DNA of 64,000 nt. It comes from Kutzneria kofuensis (lineage in GTDB: Bacteria; Actinomycetota; Actinomycetes; Mycobacteriales; Pseudonocardiaceae). The notes below the pieces were generated by a model that saw only the letters and a program-made list of their open reading frames with translations, ran no database searches and was not told where the DNA came from. The stretch covers positions 620,001 through 684,000 of the forward strand of contig NZ_JACHIR010000001.1 in NCBI RefSeq assembly GCF_014203355.1. Reading direction: 5' to 3'. How positions within the stretch are numbered: the first letter of the stretch is position 1; each line of letters starts with the position of its first letter. This document shows, in pieces, positions 9,034 to 17,020 of the stretch. The position numbers and the translations under genes are program-made.

Positions 9034-10242
9034 TCAGCAGTTCGGCGTGGGGGCCTTGCCGGCGAAGCGGTCGCCGAGCCAGTTCAGCGCGGCGGTGCCG
9101 TAGGTGCTGATCGCGACGATGTGGCCGGCGAGCGGAACGGGTTGCCACTGCACGGAAGCACCGAGGGCGCAGAGGCGCTCGCGGAGCTCCTGGCCGACGT
9201 GGAACGGAATCAGCTCGTCGGCCGTGCCGTGATAGAGCAGCACCGGGGCGGACGGCTTGTGCGTGCCGAGGGTGTTCTCGGCGAGCCGGGCCTGCCAGCG
9301 CGGATCCTTGATCATGCCCGGCACGGTGGTCAGGTTGTCGAGGCGGTCGAACGGGTCGGCGAGCGCGAGTTCGACGACGCAGGAGTTCTCGACCTTCTGC
9401 ACGACCTCGTGGCCCTTGGCGTTGAGCACGTCCGCGAACGGCAGCTCGGGGTAAGCCGCCGCGTAGCCGACCGCGGCACCGGCGACGAGACTGAAGCCGA
9501 TGTTGCCGTCGTTGTAGGCGGCGACCTCGTTCAGGTCGGCGGGGACGCCGCCCTCGGCGATGCCGACAACGTGCACGTCAGGGGCGTAGGTCGGCTGCAG
9601 TTCACCCGCGGCCGCGGCGGCCTGGCCGCCCTGCGAGTAGCCGAACACACCGACCGGTGCCGTCGGGCTGATGCCGGCACCATCGACCTTGCTCGCCGCG
9701 CGGGCGACGTCGAGCAGCGCGTGGCCCTCGGACCGGGAGACGGCGTAGGTGTGCGTGCCCGGCGTGCCCAGCCCCTCGTAGTCGGTGAGCGCGACGGCGT
9801 AGCCCTTGAGCATCGCCTGCGCGAGGAAGGCGATCTCCACTTCGGTGCCGGTGCGCAGGTGATAGGACGGCGCGCAGTCGTCGCCGAGACCTTGCGTGCC
9901 CATCGCGTACGCGATGACCGGACGCGGGCCGGGGCCCGTCCACGGGATCGGCGGCACCAGGACCATGCCGGACACGGCGTTGGGCGCGCCGGTGGCGGAG
10001 GTGGAGCGGTAGAGCACCAGCCAGGTGTGGACCGGGGCCTGGAACACGCGGAACGGCTCCGGGTACCAGTCGACCTGACGCTGGCGGATCAGGTCGCCGG
10101 GCTGGCCGGGCAGCGGCGACGGCGGCGTGTAGAAGGGGTCCTGGGCGGGCGCCGGCGGGCGGGCATCGGCCTGGGCGACGGCCGGAACCGCCAGCAGGGC
10201 CGTGCACAGGGCGAGCAGCGGCACGAGCACTCGGCGAAGCAT
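9034..10242 (-). CDS. Secreted lipase (LIP family)
   Basis: Exported lipase/esterase of 402 residues. It begins with a Sec signal peptide (MLRRVLVPLLALCTALLAVP, cleavage probably after AQADA) and continues with the secretory-lipase domain: PVHTWLVLYRSTSATG, the GYSQGGQAA nucleophile elbow at about residue 200, a C-terminal HGTADELIPF acid segment and a PLAGHIVAI histidine segment. Two or more Cys are available for disulfides. It is divergent from a TetR gene over a spacer with matching half-sites and is probably repressed by it. Confidence 0.85.
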   Translation of the reverse strand: MLRRVLVPLLALCTALLAVPAVAQADARPPAPAQDPFYTPPSPLPGQPGDLIRQRQVDWYPEPFRVFQAPVHTWLVLYRSTSATGAPNAVSGMVLVPPIPWTGPGPRPVIAYAMGTQGLGDDCAPSYHLRTGTEVEIAFLAQAMLKGYAVALTDYEGLGTPGTHTYAVSRSEGHALLDVARAASKVDGAGISPTAPVGVFGYSQGGQAAAAAGELQPTYAPDVHVVGIAEGGVPADLNEVAAYNDGNIGFSLVAGAAVGYAAAYPELPFADVLNAKGHEVVQKVENSCVVELALADPFDRLDNLTTVPGMIKDPRWQARLAENTLGTHKPSAPVLLYHGTADELIPFHVGQELRERLCALGASVQWQPVPLAGHIVAISTYGTAALNWLGDRFAGKAPTPNC

Positions 10243-10262
10243 CGTTGCCTCCGAGCTGAAGT

Positions 10263-10321
10263 GGTAATCAGGATTTTCACAAGGTAGGGGCCGCTCGGGT
10301 AATCTGGCAATCCCGATTACC
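10263..10321. promoter_or_regulatory. Operator cluster for the divergent TetR regulator
   Basis: GGTAATC occurs at 10263-10269 and 10298-10304, and its exact inverse GATTACC at 10315-10321. The second and third form a 7-10-7 inverted repeat, and a near-copy (GGCAATC) lies between them. The cluster fills the spacer between the lipase start (10242) and the TetR start (10376), where a repressor would cover both promoters. Confidence 0.6.
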
Positions 10322-10375
10322 AGTTTTTGTCACGCGGGTGAGGAGTCGGTCATCGCCAGACGCGCGTACGCGGGA

Positions 10376-10969
10376 GTGGCCTCCGAGCAGCGCCGGGCCG
10401 AGCGCCGGCAGCGGCTGCTGCAGGCCGCCCTCGGCTTGTTCACCACCGTCGGCTACCGGCAGACCAAGATCGTCCAGATCTGCGCCGAGGCCGGCGTGTC
10501 CACCCGCAACTTCTACGAGGAGTTCACCGGCAAGGAGCAGGTGCTGCTCACCCTGCACGACCTGATCAACTCCGCCGCCCTGGACCGGGTCAGCGCCGCC
10601 CTGCAGACCTTGGCGTCAGAGGACGTCGTCACCCGGATCTCCGTGCTGCTCGACGCCTTCGTCGCCAGCGTCACCGCCGATCCCCGGCTGCCGCGGCTGA
10701 ACTACGTCGAGGCCGTCGGCGTCAGCGAGGAGCTGGAGCGGCAGCACCAGGAGTGGGTCACCCGCTGGGCCGACTTCATCGAGGCCGAGGCCCGGCACGC
10801 CGCCGCCCACGGCGTCGCCCCCGACCGGGACTACCGGCTCACCGCCATCGGCCTGGTCGGTGCCATCACCGGCCTGCTCCGCGAATGGCAGGCACACCAA
10901 CCCCCGTGGCCCGTCGCCGACATCGCCGCCGAGATCCGCGCCATCATGCTCGCCGCCATCCTGCGCTGA
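10376..10969 (+). CDS. TetR/AcrR-family transcriptional regulator
   Basis: One-component repressor of 197 residues. The N-terminal helix-turn-helix (LLQAALGLFTTVGYRQTKIVQI, ending VSTRNFYEEF) is followed by an all-helical ligand-binding domain. The GTG at 10376 is the first standard start in this frame. A better ribosome site (GAGGAG at 10340) stands a few nt before an in-frame ATC at 10352, so a slightly longer protein cannot be excluded. The operator-like repeats upstream suggest autoregulation and control of the divergent lipase. Confidence 0.9.
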   Translation: MASEQRRAERRQRLLQAALGLFTTVGYRQTKIVQICAEAGVSTRNFYEEFTGKEQVLLTLHDLINSAALDRVSAALQTLASEDVVTRISVLLDAFVASVTADPRLPRLNYVEAVGVSEELERQHQEWVTRWADFIEAEARHAAAHGVAPDRDYRLTAIGLVGAITGLLREWQAHQPPWPVADIAAEIRAIMLAAILR

Positions 10970-11038
10970 CCTCGGGGGGCCGAAGGGCTTACCACGCCAG
11001 CAAATCGCCGATCGACGCCAGACCGGTCGCGGAACGAC

Positions 11039-11197
11039 TCACCACGCCAACAGAACCGCCTGCCGCCGCCAGGCCCAGCGGAGGAGGTCGAAGCTGACGA
11101 CCGGGGTGGCGAGGTTGATGCCGAGCTCGAGCGGGTGAGCTGGATTCCGGTGTACCGCAAGGGTTCCGGCGGGAACGGCAGCGGCTCGGCATGCACC
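11039..11197 (-). pseudogene. C-terminal remnant of an FAD-dependent oxidoreductase-like gene
   Basis: On the reverse strand, EPLPFPPEPLRYTGIQLTR resembles the C-terminal PEPLR(Y/W)xGxxLT segment seen in some actinobacterial FAD-dependent oxidoreductases. The sense continues in another frame as LELGINLATPVVSFDLLRW and ends at a TGA at 11039, so a frameshift lies near 11130. No FAD-binding N-terminal part remains. The remnant abuts the TetR remnant head to head at about 11200. Family assignment is from memory of the motif and is tentative. Confidence 0.35.
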
Positions 11198-11201
11198 ATG
11201 T

Positions 11202-11639
11202 CCGGACCGGCTGGCCACGCTCCGTGAGCCGGTGGTCCGGATCTACCGGACCGATCTCACCCGTCCCAGGGGCGCCCCACTGGCCGCCGGCGTCACGCGA
11301 CGACCTAACGAGGCCCGCGCCGTCGAGCTGATTCTGTCCGTTTTCCGAGGAGCGGGCTTCGACGACGCCGACGCCGTCCGCTGCTACCACTCGTTCATCG
11401 ACCTGGCTCTCGGTCACTCGGCGCTCGACGTGGCGGCCCAGTCGCTGACGCCCGCGGCCCGCCGAGGCCGACCGGAACGCCTGGCGGGAGAACTACCGTC
11501 AACTGTCACCGACACCCACTCGAACATCGCAGCCACCGCCCGCCACCTGGCCCGACACATGGGCGGCAGCCCCTTCGGCACCAGCCCGGAACTGTTCCCC
11601 CGCGCGCTCGCGCAACCGATTTCCCCGAACATGAGATGA
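11202..11639 (+). pseudogene. Truncated TetR-family regulator (C-terminal domain only)
   Basis: The frame encodes a typical TetR ligand-binding domain (RAVELILSVFRGAGFDDADA, then YHSFIDLALG and HIAATARHL-like helices) but has no helix-turn-helix and no start with a ribosome site; the sense can be followed back to about 11202. About 60-70 N-terminal residues appear deleted. It is probably nonfunctional for DNA binding. Confidence 0.55.
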
Positions 11640-11770
11640 ACCAGGACGCCGCGGTGATCGTGTCCTTGGGAAGACGGGAAGGAGTTAGGCTCGGCGATGC
11701 TTCACCAGGGCGTAGCACATGCGACACAGGTCACATCCCGCCGGGAAACCATCCGGGCCGCCGCGATGTT

Positions 11771-11784
11771 GTTGAAATTTGAAC
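11771..11784. promoter_or_regulatory. Palindromic operator candidate upstream of ribA
   Basis: GTTGAAATTTGAAC is a 14-bp near-palindrome (12 of 14 positions symmetric), flanked by ATGTT and CAT that extend the symmetry. It stands out as A/T-rich in a GC-rich leader and lies 44 bp upstream of the ribA ATG, where a MarR-type or similar dimeric regulator could bind. No FMN riboswitch aptamer was recognised in this leader. Confidence 0.4.
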
Positions 11785-11828
11785 ATGAAGTCGGTCGTAG
11801 CGCGGCCACTGGCAGATCGGAGTCCCCC

Positions 11829-12458
11829 ATGTCGACGAGCGAGGCCGAGGCAACCGTCCGCACCCGGGTGCGCATCCCGCTCCGCTTCGCCGACGGCTTC
11901 TCCGTCACCGCGGACGCGGTCACCTTCCACGGGCTGGCGGACGGTCTCGAGCACGTCGCCCTGGTGTTCGGCGACCCGACCACGGGCACGCCCCTGGTCC
12001 GCCCGCACTCCGAGTGCCTGACCGGCGACGTGTTCGGCTCCGCCCGCTGCGACTGCGGCCCCCAGCTGCGCGAGGCCGTCGAGCGTATCTCGGTTGCCGG
12101 CGGTGTGCTGCTCTACCTGCGCCAGGAGGGTCGCGGCATCGGCCTGTACAACAAGCTCGACGCGTACGCGCTGCAGGACAACGGCCTGGACACCTACGCC
12201 GCGAACGCCGCGCTGGGCCTGCCCGAGGACGGCCGCGACTACACCGCCGCCGCGCAGATGCTGGCCGCCCTGGGCGTGCGCAAGATCGACCTGCTCTCGA
12301 ACAACCCGGACAAGGCCGAGCAGCTGCGCGGGCTCGGCGTCTCGGTACGCCGCCGCGTGCCGACCGGCGTGTTCGCCACCGAGAACAACCTGCGCTACCT
12401 GCGGGCCAAGGTGGACCACACCGGACACACCATCACGCTGTCCAGTCTCGTGAGTTGA
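11829..12458 (+). CDS. ribA: GTP cyclohydrolase II
   Basis: Zn-dependent enzyme of 209 residues that opens GTP to 2,5-diamino-6-ribosylamino-4(3H)-pyrimidinone 5'-phosphate, the first step of riboflavin synthesis. It has the zinc cysteine cluster (HSECLTGDVFGSARCDCG), the RQEGRGIGL catalytic loop, LDAYALQDNGLDT and the closing LLSNNPDKAEQL. The Tyr in AYALQD, associated with full GCH II activity, is kept. No fused RibB domain. The frame is open upstream to 11697, but the ATG at 11829 fits the family N-terminus. A reductase gene follows 5 bp downstream. Confidence 0.92.
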   Translation: MSTSEAEATVRTRVRIPLRFADGFSVTADAVTFHGLADGLEHVALVFGDPTTGTPLVRPHSECLTGDVFGSARCDCGPQLREAVERISVAGGVLLYLRQEGRGIGLYNKLDAYALQDNGLDTYAANAALGLPEDGRDYTAAAQMLAALGVRKIDLLSNNPDKAEQLRGLGVSVRRRVPTGVFATENNLRYLRAKVDHTGHTITLSSLVS

Positions 12459-12463
12459 GTCCC

Positions 12464-13150
12464 ATGAAACTGCCGTATGTCGTGCTGTCGGCGGCCGTGA
12501 GCATCGACGGCTACCTCGACGACGCCGGTGTGAAGCGCCTCCTGCTGTCCTGTCCGGAGGACTTCGACCGGGTCGACGCGGTCCGGGCGGACGCCGACGC
12601 GGTTCTGGTCGGCGCCAACACGATTCGCCGTGACAATCCGCGGTTGATCGTGCACTCGGAGCAGCGGCGGGCCCAGCGGTCGGCCCGTGGCCTGCCCGCG
12701 CACCCGATGAAGGTGGTCGTCACGGGCTCCGGCGACCTCGATCCCGAGCTCGCCGTGTGGGGCTGCGGCGGCGAGAAGCTCGTGTTCACGGTGGACTCCG
12801 CCGCCGAGAAGGTGCGGGACCGGCTGGGTTCGCTGGCCGAGGTCGTCAGCACCGGACCGGTGTTCGACTGGCACACCGTGCTGGCGCGGCTGGGCGAACG
12901 CGGCGTCGAACGGCTGATGGTCGAGGGCGGCGGCACCGTCCACACCCAGCTGGTGGCGTTGAACCTGGCCGACGAGCTGCACATCGCCGTGGCGCCGCTG
13001 GTGGTCGGGCAGGCCGACGCGCCGCGGTTCCTGCGCCCCGCCAACTACCCGGGCGGCCCCACCGCCCGGATGAAACTCCTCGGCTGCACCCAGGTCGGCG
13101 ACGTCGTGCTGCTGCGATACTCGCCGAAGGACCTGACCTGTTGCCAGTAG
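12464..13150 (+). CDS. RibD C-terminal-type pyrimidine reductase
   Basis: Protein of 228 residues consisting only of the dihydrofolate-reductase-like RibD-C domain, which reduces the ribosyl side chain of the RibA/RibD pathway intermediate with NADPH. Seen are VVLSAAVSIDGYLDD, the VGANTIRRDNPRL motif and the nucleotide-binding VEGGGTVHTQL. The deaminase half of RibD is missing, so either the deaminase is encoded elsewhere or the substrate differs. The gene is 5 bp after ribA and was probably recruited with it to make a pathway-specific pyrimidine or flavin. Confidence 0.85.
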   Translation: MKLPYVVLSAAVSIDGYLDDAGVKRLLLSCPEDFDRVDAVRADADAVLVGANTIRRDNPRLIVHSEQRRAQRSARGLPAHPMKVVVTGSGDLDPELAVWGCGGEKLVFTVDSAAEKVRDRLGSLAEVVSTGPVFDWHTVLARLGERGVERLMVEGGGTVHTQLVALNLADELHIAVAPLVVGQADAPRFLRPANYPGGPTARMKLLGCTQVGDVVLLRYSPKDLTCCQ

Positions 13151-13159
13151 GAGGAACAC

Positions 13160-14137
13160 ATGCCCCTGTTCGACCTCTCGGAACCGGAGCTGGCCGAGCA
13201 CAGGGTGACCGCGACCGAGCCGGACGGCCTGGACGCGTGGTGGGCGGACCGGATCGCCGGCGCGCGGGCGTCGGCGGAGCCGGTTTCGCTGGTGCGGCAC
13301 GAGGAGTTGGCGTACGGGCCGATGCCGGTGTGGGACGTCGAGTTCTCCGGCGACGGCGGTGACCGGATCAAGGGCTGGTACCTGCGGCCGGCCGGCTCGG
13401 ACGGCCAGCGGTTGCCGATCGTCGTGCGGTACATCGGGTACGGCGGCGGGCGTGGCCTGCCGCTGGACCACACCCTGTGGGCCGCCGCCGGTTATGCCGT
13501 GCTCGTGATGGACACTCGCGGGCAGGGCGCCCGGTGGTCGATCGGCGCGACCGGCGACCCGGGGCGGTCGCCGGCCGGCCCGGAGTTTCCCGGCGTGATG
13601 AGCCGGGGCATCGCCAGCCCGGAGACGTACTACTACACCAGGCTTTTCGTGGACGCGGTGCGAGCCGTCGACGTCGCGTCCGAACTGGACGGTGTGGATC
13701 CGGCGCGGATCGCGGTCAGCGGCGGGAGCCAGGGCGGCGGGCTGGCCATCGCGGCGGCGGCCCTGTCGGGCGACCGGGTTCGGGTGTGTCACGCGGACAT
13801 CCCGTTCCTGTGCGACTTCCACCGGGCGATCCGGATCTCGCCGAAGTCGCCGTACACCGAGATCAGCGACTTCCTCGCACAGCACGTGGATCTGGTGCCG
13901 GCGGCGCTGGAAACCCTGCGGTACGTGGACTGCGCCCTGCTGGCCCGGCGCATCACCGCCACCACCCTGTTCAGCGTGGGGCTGATGGACATGGTGTGCC
14001 CGCCGTCCACGGTTTACGCCGCGTACAACGAGATCACGGCGCCCAAGGAGATCACGGTGTCCCCGTTCGGCGTGCATGACGTGCCGCGTGGGCACATCGA
14101 GCGGCAGCTACGACACCTCCGCGAGCACCTCGGCTGA
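13160..14137 (+). CDS. Acetyl-xylan-esterase/cephalosporin-deacetylase-like hydrolase
   Basis: Alpha/beta hydrolase of 325 residues of the AXE1 (carbohydrate esterase family 7) type. Key segments are the N-terminal FDLSEPELAEH, DTRGQG, the nucleophile elbow SGGSQGG at about residue 190 and the C-terminal GLMDMVCPPSTVYAAYN with catalytic Asp, then a His (GVHDVPRG). No signal peptide, so it is cytoplasmic and probably removes acetyl groups from imported oligosaccharides or small esters. It begins 9 bp after the reductase gene and may be in one transcript with it. Its end overlaps DUF998 by 30 nt. Confidence 0.85.
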   Translation: MPLFDLSEPELAEHRVTATEPDGLDAWWADRIAGARASAEPVSLVRHEELAYGPMPVWDVEFSGDGGDRIKGWYLRPAGSDGQRLPIVVRYIGYGGGRGLPLDHTLWAAAGYAVLVMDTRGQGARWSIGATGDPGRSPAGPEFPGVMSRGIASPETYYYTRLFVDAVRAVDVASELDGVDPARIAVSGGSQGGGLAIAAAALSGDRVRVCHADIPFLCDFHRAIRISPKSPYTEISDFLAQHVDLVPAALETLRYVDCALLARRITATTLFSVGLMDMVCPPSTVYAAYNEITAPKEITVSPFGVHDVPRGHIERQLRHLREHLG

Positions 14138-14755
14138 TTCGCGCCTGGGCAGCAGTGCGGCGGCGCCGACGACAAAAAGCCAGATGTCACCGGGATATCC
14201 GGCCAGTCGTTCGGCGCCGCCGACCCCCAGCAGCTCCGGCGCGAAGATCGACATGGCGGTGCCGAGCAACCCGAACACCGCCGCGACGATGCCGAACATG
14301 CCGATCCTCGTGTGCCGGGTCGCCAGTGCCAGCAACAGGATCGCGACGCTGCCCAGCGGCAGGTTGACCGTGCCGATCTGGTGCAGCGGGAGGTTCTCGT
14401 TCGCCGGCGCCACCCCGACCAGCACCTTGCCCGCTCCGGCGAGAATCCACAGCAGCACACCGACCGTGGCCGTGTTCGTGTCCGGCCACACCGAACGCAG
14501 CAGCCCCACGCCCGCGACCGTCAACAGCCCGGCGACGATGAACGACGCGTTCATCACGCCCGCCAGCGGCGAGCAGACGTAGGTCGCCAGGAAAGCGCCG
14601 CAGTCCGTGTTGCCCAGGTCGCTGATGTAGTTGTCCCGCCAGCTGTAGGGCGTTCGCCAGTGGGCGGCGACGGCGATCTGCGCGACGAAGTACTGCACCA
14701 TCGCCACGATCCAGAGGAATCCACCGACCGCTGCGCGCTTCTCGGCACTCGTCAT
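14108..14755 (-). CDS. DUF998 family membrane protein
   Basis: Polytopic membrane protein of 215 residues with six hydrophobic helices, belonging to DUF998. The conserved NYISDLGNTDCG segment after helix 1, with its Asp and Cys, is the family hallmark. Function unknown. It converges on and overlaps the esterase gene by 30 nt. Confidence 0.8.
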   Translation of the reverse strand: MTSAEKRAAVGGFLWIVAMVQYFVAQIAVAAHWRTPYSWRDNYISDLGNTDCGAFLATYVCSPLAGVMNASFIVAGLLTVAGVGLLRSVWPDTNTATVGVLLWILAGAGKVLVGVAPANENLPLHQIGTVNLPLGSVAILLLALATRHTRIGMFGIVAAVFGLLGTAMSIFAPELLGVGGAERLAGYPGDIWLFVVGAAALLPRRESAEVLAEVS

Positions 14756-14830
14756 GTCACGGCCCTCCCAGATGGGAGGTTGACCCGGCCCGGTCGGGCC
14801 GGCAACCGGCGTCCCCCTATCGAGGGAGGC

Positions 14831-15463
14831 TCAGGCCTGGCGGACCGTCGCCGCGAACGCCCCGAGCAGCAGGTACACCACGCCGCTGGACCGGTCCAAC
14901 CGGCGTCGGGCCCTCGCCGTCCTCCGCAGCCGGCCGGCGATCGCGCTCGACAGCAGCGCGTACGTCCCGTCGCTGACGATGCCGAGGAGGATGAAGCCGA
15001 CACCGAAGAAGACGAGTTGGAACGTCACCGACCCCAGCGCCGGGTCCACGAACTGCGGCAGGAAGGCGGCGAAGAAGATCAGCGTCTTCGGGTTGAGCAG
15101 GTTGACGATCACTCCCTGCGTGAAGATCCTCCGCAGCGACGCCCTCGGCGGTTCCGCGGCGTCGTCCTCGTTGCCGCGGGACAGCCACAGCTTCTGCACC
15201 CCCAGCCATACCAGGTACGCCACGCCCAGGTACTTCACCACCTGGAACGCCGTCTCGGAGGCTTCGAGCAGCGCCGAGAGCCCGAACGACGTCGCCAGCA
15301 CGAAGAAGATCGTGCCGGTGTGGACGCCCAGCACCGAGACCAGGCCGGCCGCGCGGCCCTGCGAGACGGAGCGGGTGACGATGTACAGGACCGCCGGGCC
15401 GGGGAACACCAGCAGCGCCATGGTGGCGGCGACGAAGAGCAGGATGGTGGACAGGGTCGGCAT
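14831..15463 (-). CDS. LysE/RhtB-family amino acid exporter
   Basis: Membrane translocator of 210 residues with about six helices. It shows the family motif near the N-terminus (LVFPGPAVLYIVTRSVSQGR) and the conserved NLLNPKTLIFFAAFLPQF segment between helices 3 and 4. Exports an amino acid or derivative; substrate unknown. The ATG at 15463 (MPTLSTILLF) is preferred over an upstream in-frame start because it puts helix 1 at the N-terminus. Confidence 0.9.
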   Translation of the reverse strand: MPTLSTILLFVAATMALLVFPGPAVLYIVTRSVSQGRAAGLVSVLGVHTGTIFFVLATSFGLSALLEASETAFQVVKYLGVAYLVWLGVQKLWLSRGNEDDAAEPPRASLRRIFTQGVIVNLLNPKTLIFFAAFLPQFVDPALGSVTFQLVFFGVGFILLGIVSDGTYALLSSAIAGRLRRTARARRRLDRSSGVVYLLLGAFAATVRQA

Positions 15464-15508
15464 CACCGCAGGGTAGCTCCGGGGTGGACGGGGCCGAACC
15501 GGATTTCT

Positions 15509-15554
15509 GCCCGAAACCTGCATTCGGTGTGTCCGAGAGCGTGACTCGCCGGGG
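15509..15554 (-). repeat. Dispersed intergenic repeat R1, copy a
   Basis: About 46 bp nearly identical to 43228-43273 (four mismatches or so). Shared key parts are GCCCGAAACC, CATTCGGTGTG and GAGAGCGTGACTCGCCGGGG. Both copies end 3-4 bp from the stop codon of a reverse-strand gene (here the MFS gene at 15558). Confidence 0.75.
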
Positions 15555-15557
15555 TGG

Positions 15558-16901
15558 CTAGGCGTGGCTTGCGGTGGTCACGAGTTCGGGGAGGGCGTCG
15601 TGGTCGGGGAGGTCGGTGTCGACGTCGCGGACCACTCGCACGAAGAAGCCGCAGAGGCCGACGACCACGCCCAGCACGCCGGTCGCGAAGAACACCAGGG
15701 CCATGCCGCCGCCGGGCCCGCCGGGAACGACGGAACCGAAGACCCGCAGCAGTGTGCCGCCGGGTTGCATGCCGGGTTCGAGGACCTTGTCGGCCAGCGG
15801 ACCGACGACGGCCAAGGCGAGGGGTAACGCCAGGTTGTCGACGACCTGGCGGGCTCCGAAGACCCGGCCCTGCATGGCGGGGTCGACCTTGACCTGCCAG
15901 ATGGCGTCGAGGTTCCCTCGCAGGAAGGGCATGCACACCCACGAGCAGAACCAGCTGGCGGCCCACCAGAACATGTCGTCGCCCATGCCGAGCACGATCC
16001 GCCCCAGCGAGTAGTAGGCCAGCACGGCCAACAGGACCGACCTAACGGGACGCACGGGCGGGGGCCGTAACAGCATCACGACGCCGCCGACGACTCCGCC
16101 GAAGGCGCCGACGGTCTGCACCAGGCCGGCGGCGAGTTCGTCGTTGCCGCTGCGTAAGAGGACCATGGGCGTGAGCACCTGCCAGCCCATCACGGACAGC
16201 ATGCTGACGACGAAGAACGTCAGCTGCAGCCCGACCAGTCCGGGACGGGCGGCGATGTAGCGGAATCCCACCACGGCGCCGTGCCACCAGCCGGTGGCGC
16301 ACGCGGCGGTGCGGTCGGGCTGCGGGATGTGGACCAGGAAAACGGCGAAGACCGCGACGGCGCCGGCGAGCACGGCGATCAGCACCACGACGTCGATGCC
16401 CAGGCACTGCAGGGCGATGGCGCCGAGGGTGGGGGCGACGACGTTCTGCACCGAGTCGGCAATCGTTCGCATGGCGTTGGCCCGGGACAGGTCCTCCTTG
16501 GCCACCATCAGGGAGATGGTCGCCGAGTAGGCCGGCACCTCGAACGCCACCAGCACGCCGATGAGCGTGTTGGCCAGGAACAGCTCCCACGCCTGCACAC
16601 CGTCCACGGCGAACAGCACGAGCAGGGAGCCCAGTACCACGACGGTCCCGGCGTCGCCGACGGCGATGGTCAGCCGGCGCGGCAGCCGGTCGATCGCCGC
16701 GCCGGCGAACGGGCTGCACAGCATCGTGGCCACGAACGCGGCGCCGGTCATCAGCGACAGGTCCCACGCGCTGTGCGTCTGCAGGAACAGCCAGACGCCG
16801 AAACCGAAGTTGACCATCCGCGCGGCGCTGACCGACAGGATCTGCCCGGCCCACAGGATCGAGTAGCCCCACAGACCGCCGGGACGGCTCCAACTCACCA
16901 C
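15558..16901 (-). CDS. MFS transporter (MFS_3/EntS-like)
   Basis: Exporter of 447 residues with twelve hydrophobic segments. N-terminus LWAGQILSVSAARMVNFGFG and loop DRLPRRLTIAVGD are characteristic of the MFS_3 group (macrolide or siderophore exporters). GTG start. Substrate unknown. A copy of repeat R1 sits just behind its stop codon. Confidence 0.85.
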   Translation of the reverse strand: MVSWSRPGGLWGYSILWAGQILSVSAARMVNFGFGVWLFLQTHSAWDLSLMTGAAFVATMLCSPFAGAAIDRLPRRLTIAVGDAGTVVVLGSLLVLFAVDGVQAWELFLANTLIGVLVAFEVPAYSATISLMVAKEDLSRANAMRTIADSVQNVVAPTLGAIALQCLGIDVVVLIAVLAGAVAVFAVFLVHIPQPDRTAACATGWWHGAVVGFRYIAARPGLVGLQLTFFVVSMLSVMGWQVLTPMVLLRSGNDELAAGLVQTVGAFGGVVGGVVMLLRPPPVRPVRSVLLAVLAYYSLGRIVLGMGDDMFWWAASWFCSWVCMPFLRGNLDAIWQVKVDPAMQGRVFGARQVVDNLALPLALAVVGPLADKVLEPGMQPGGTLLRVFGSVVPGGPGGGMALVFFATGVLGVVVGLCGFFVRVVRDVDTDLPDHDALPELVTTASHA

Positions 16902-17020
16902 AGGAAGCGCCCCATCCCCGCATCATCGGAGACGGCACGCCCGATAGGCAAGATCAAGATCCACATTGTGGGCGACATGGCAGTAAGTCGCCGACGTTCG
17001 ATCGGCCTACGACCACATCA

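Noticed and set aside
10352-10375. ATC as start codon of the TetR gene
   Set aside because: It has a good ribosome site but ATC is very rarely used; GTG 10376 kept.
11640-11828. FMN riboswitch before ribA
   Set aside because: The conserved FMN aptamer elements are not present; only a protein-type palindrome is seen.
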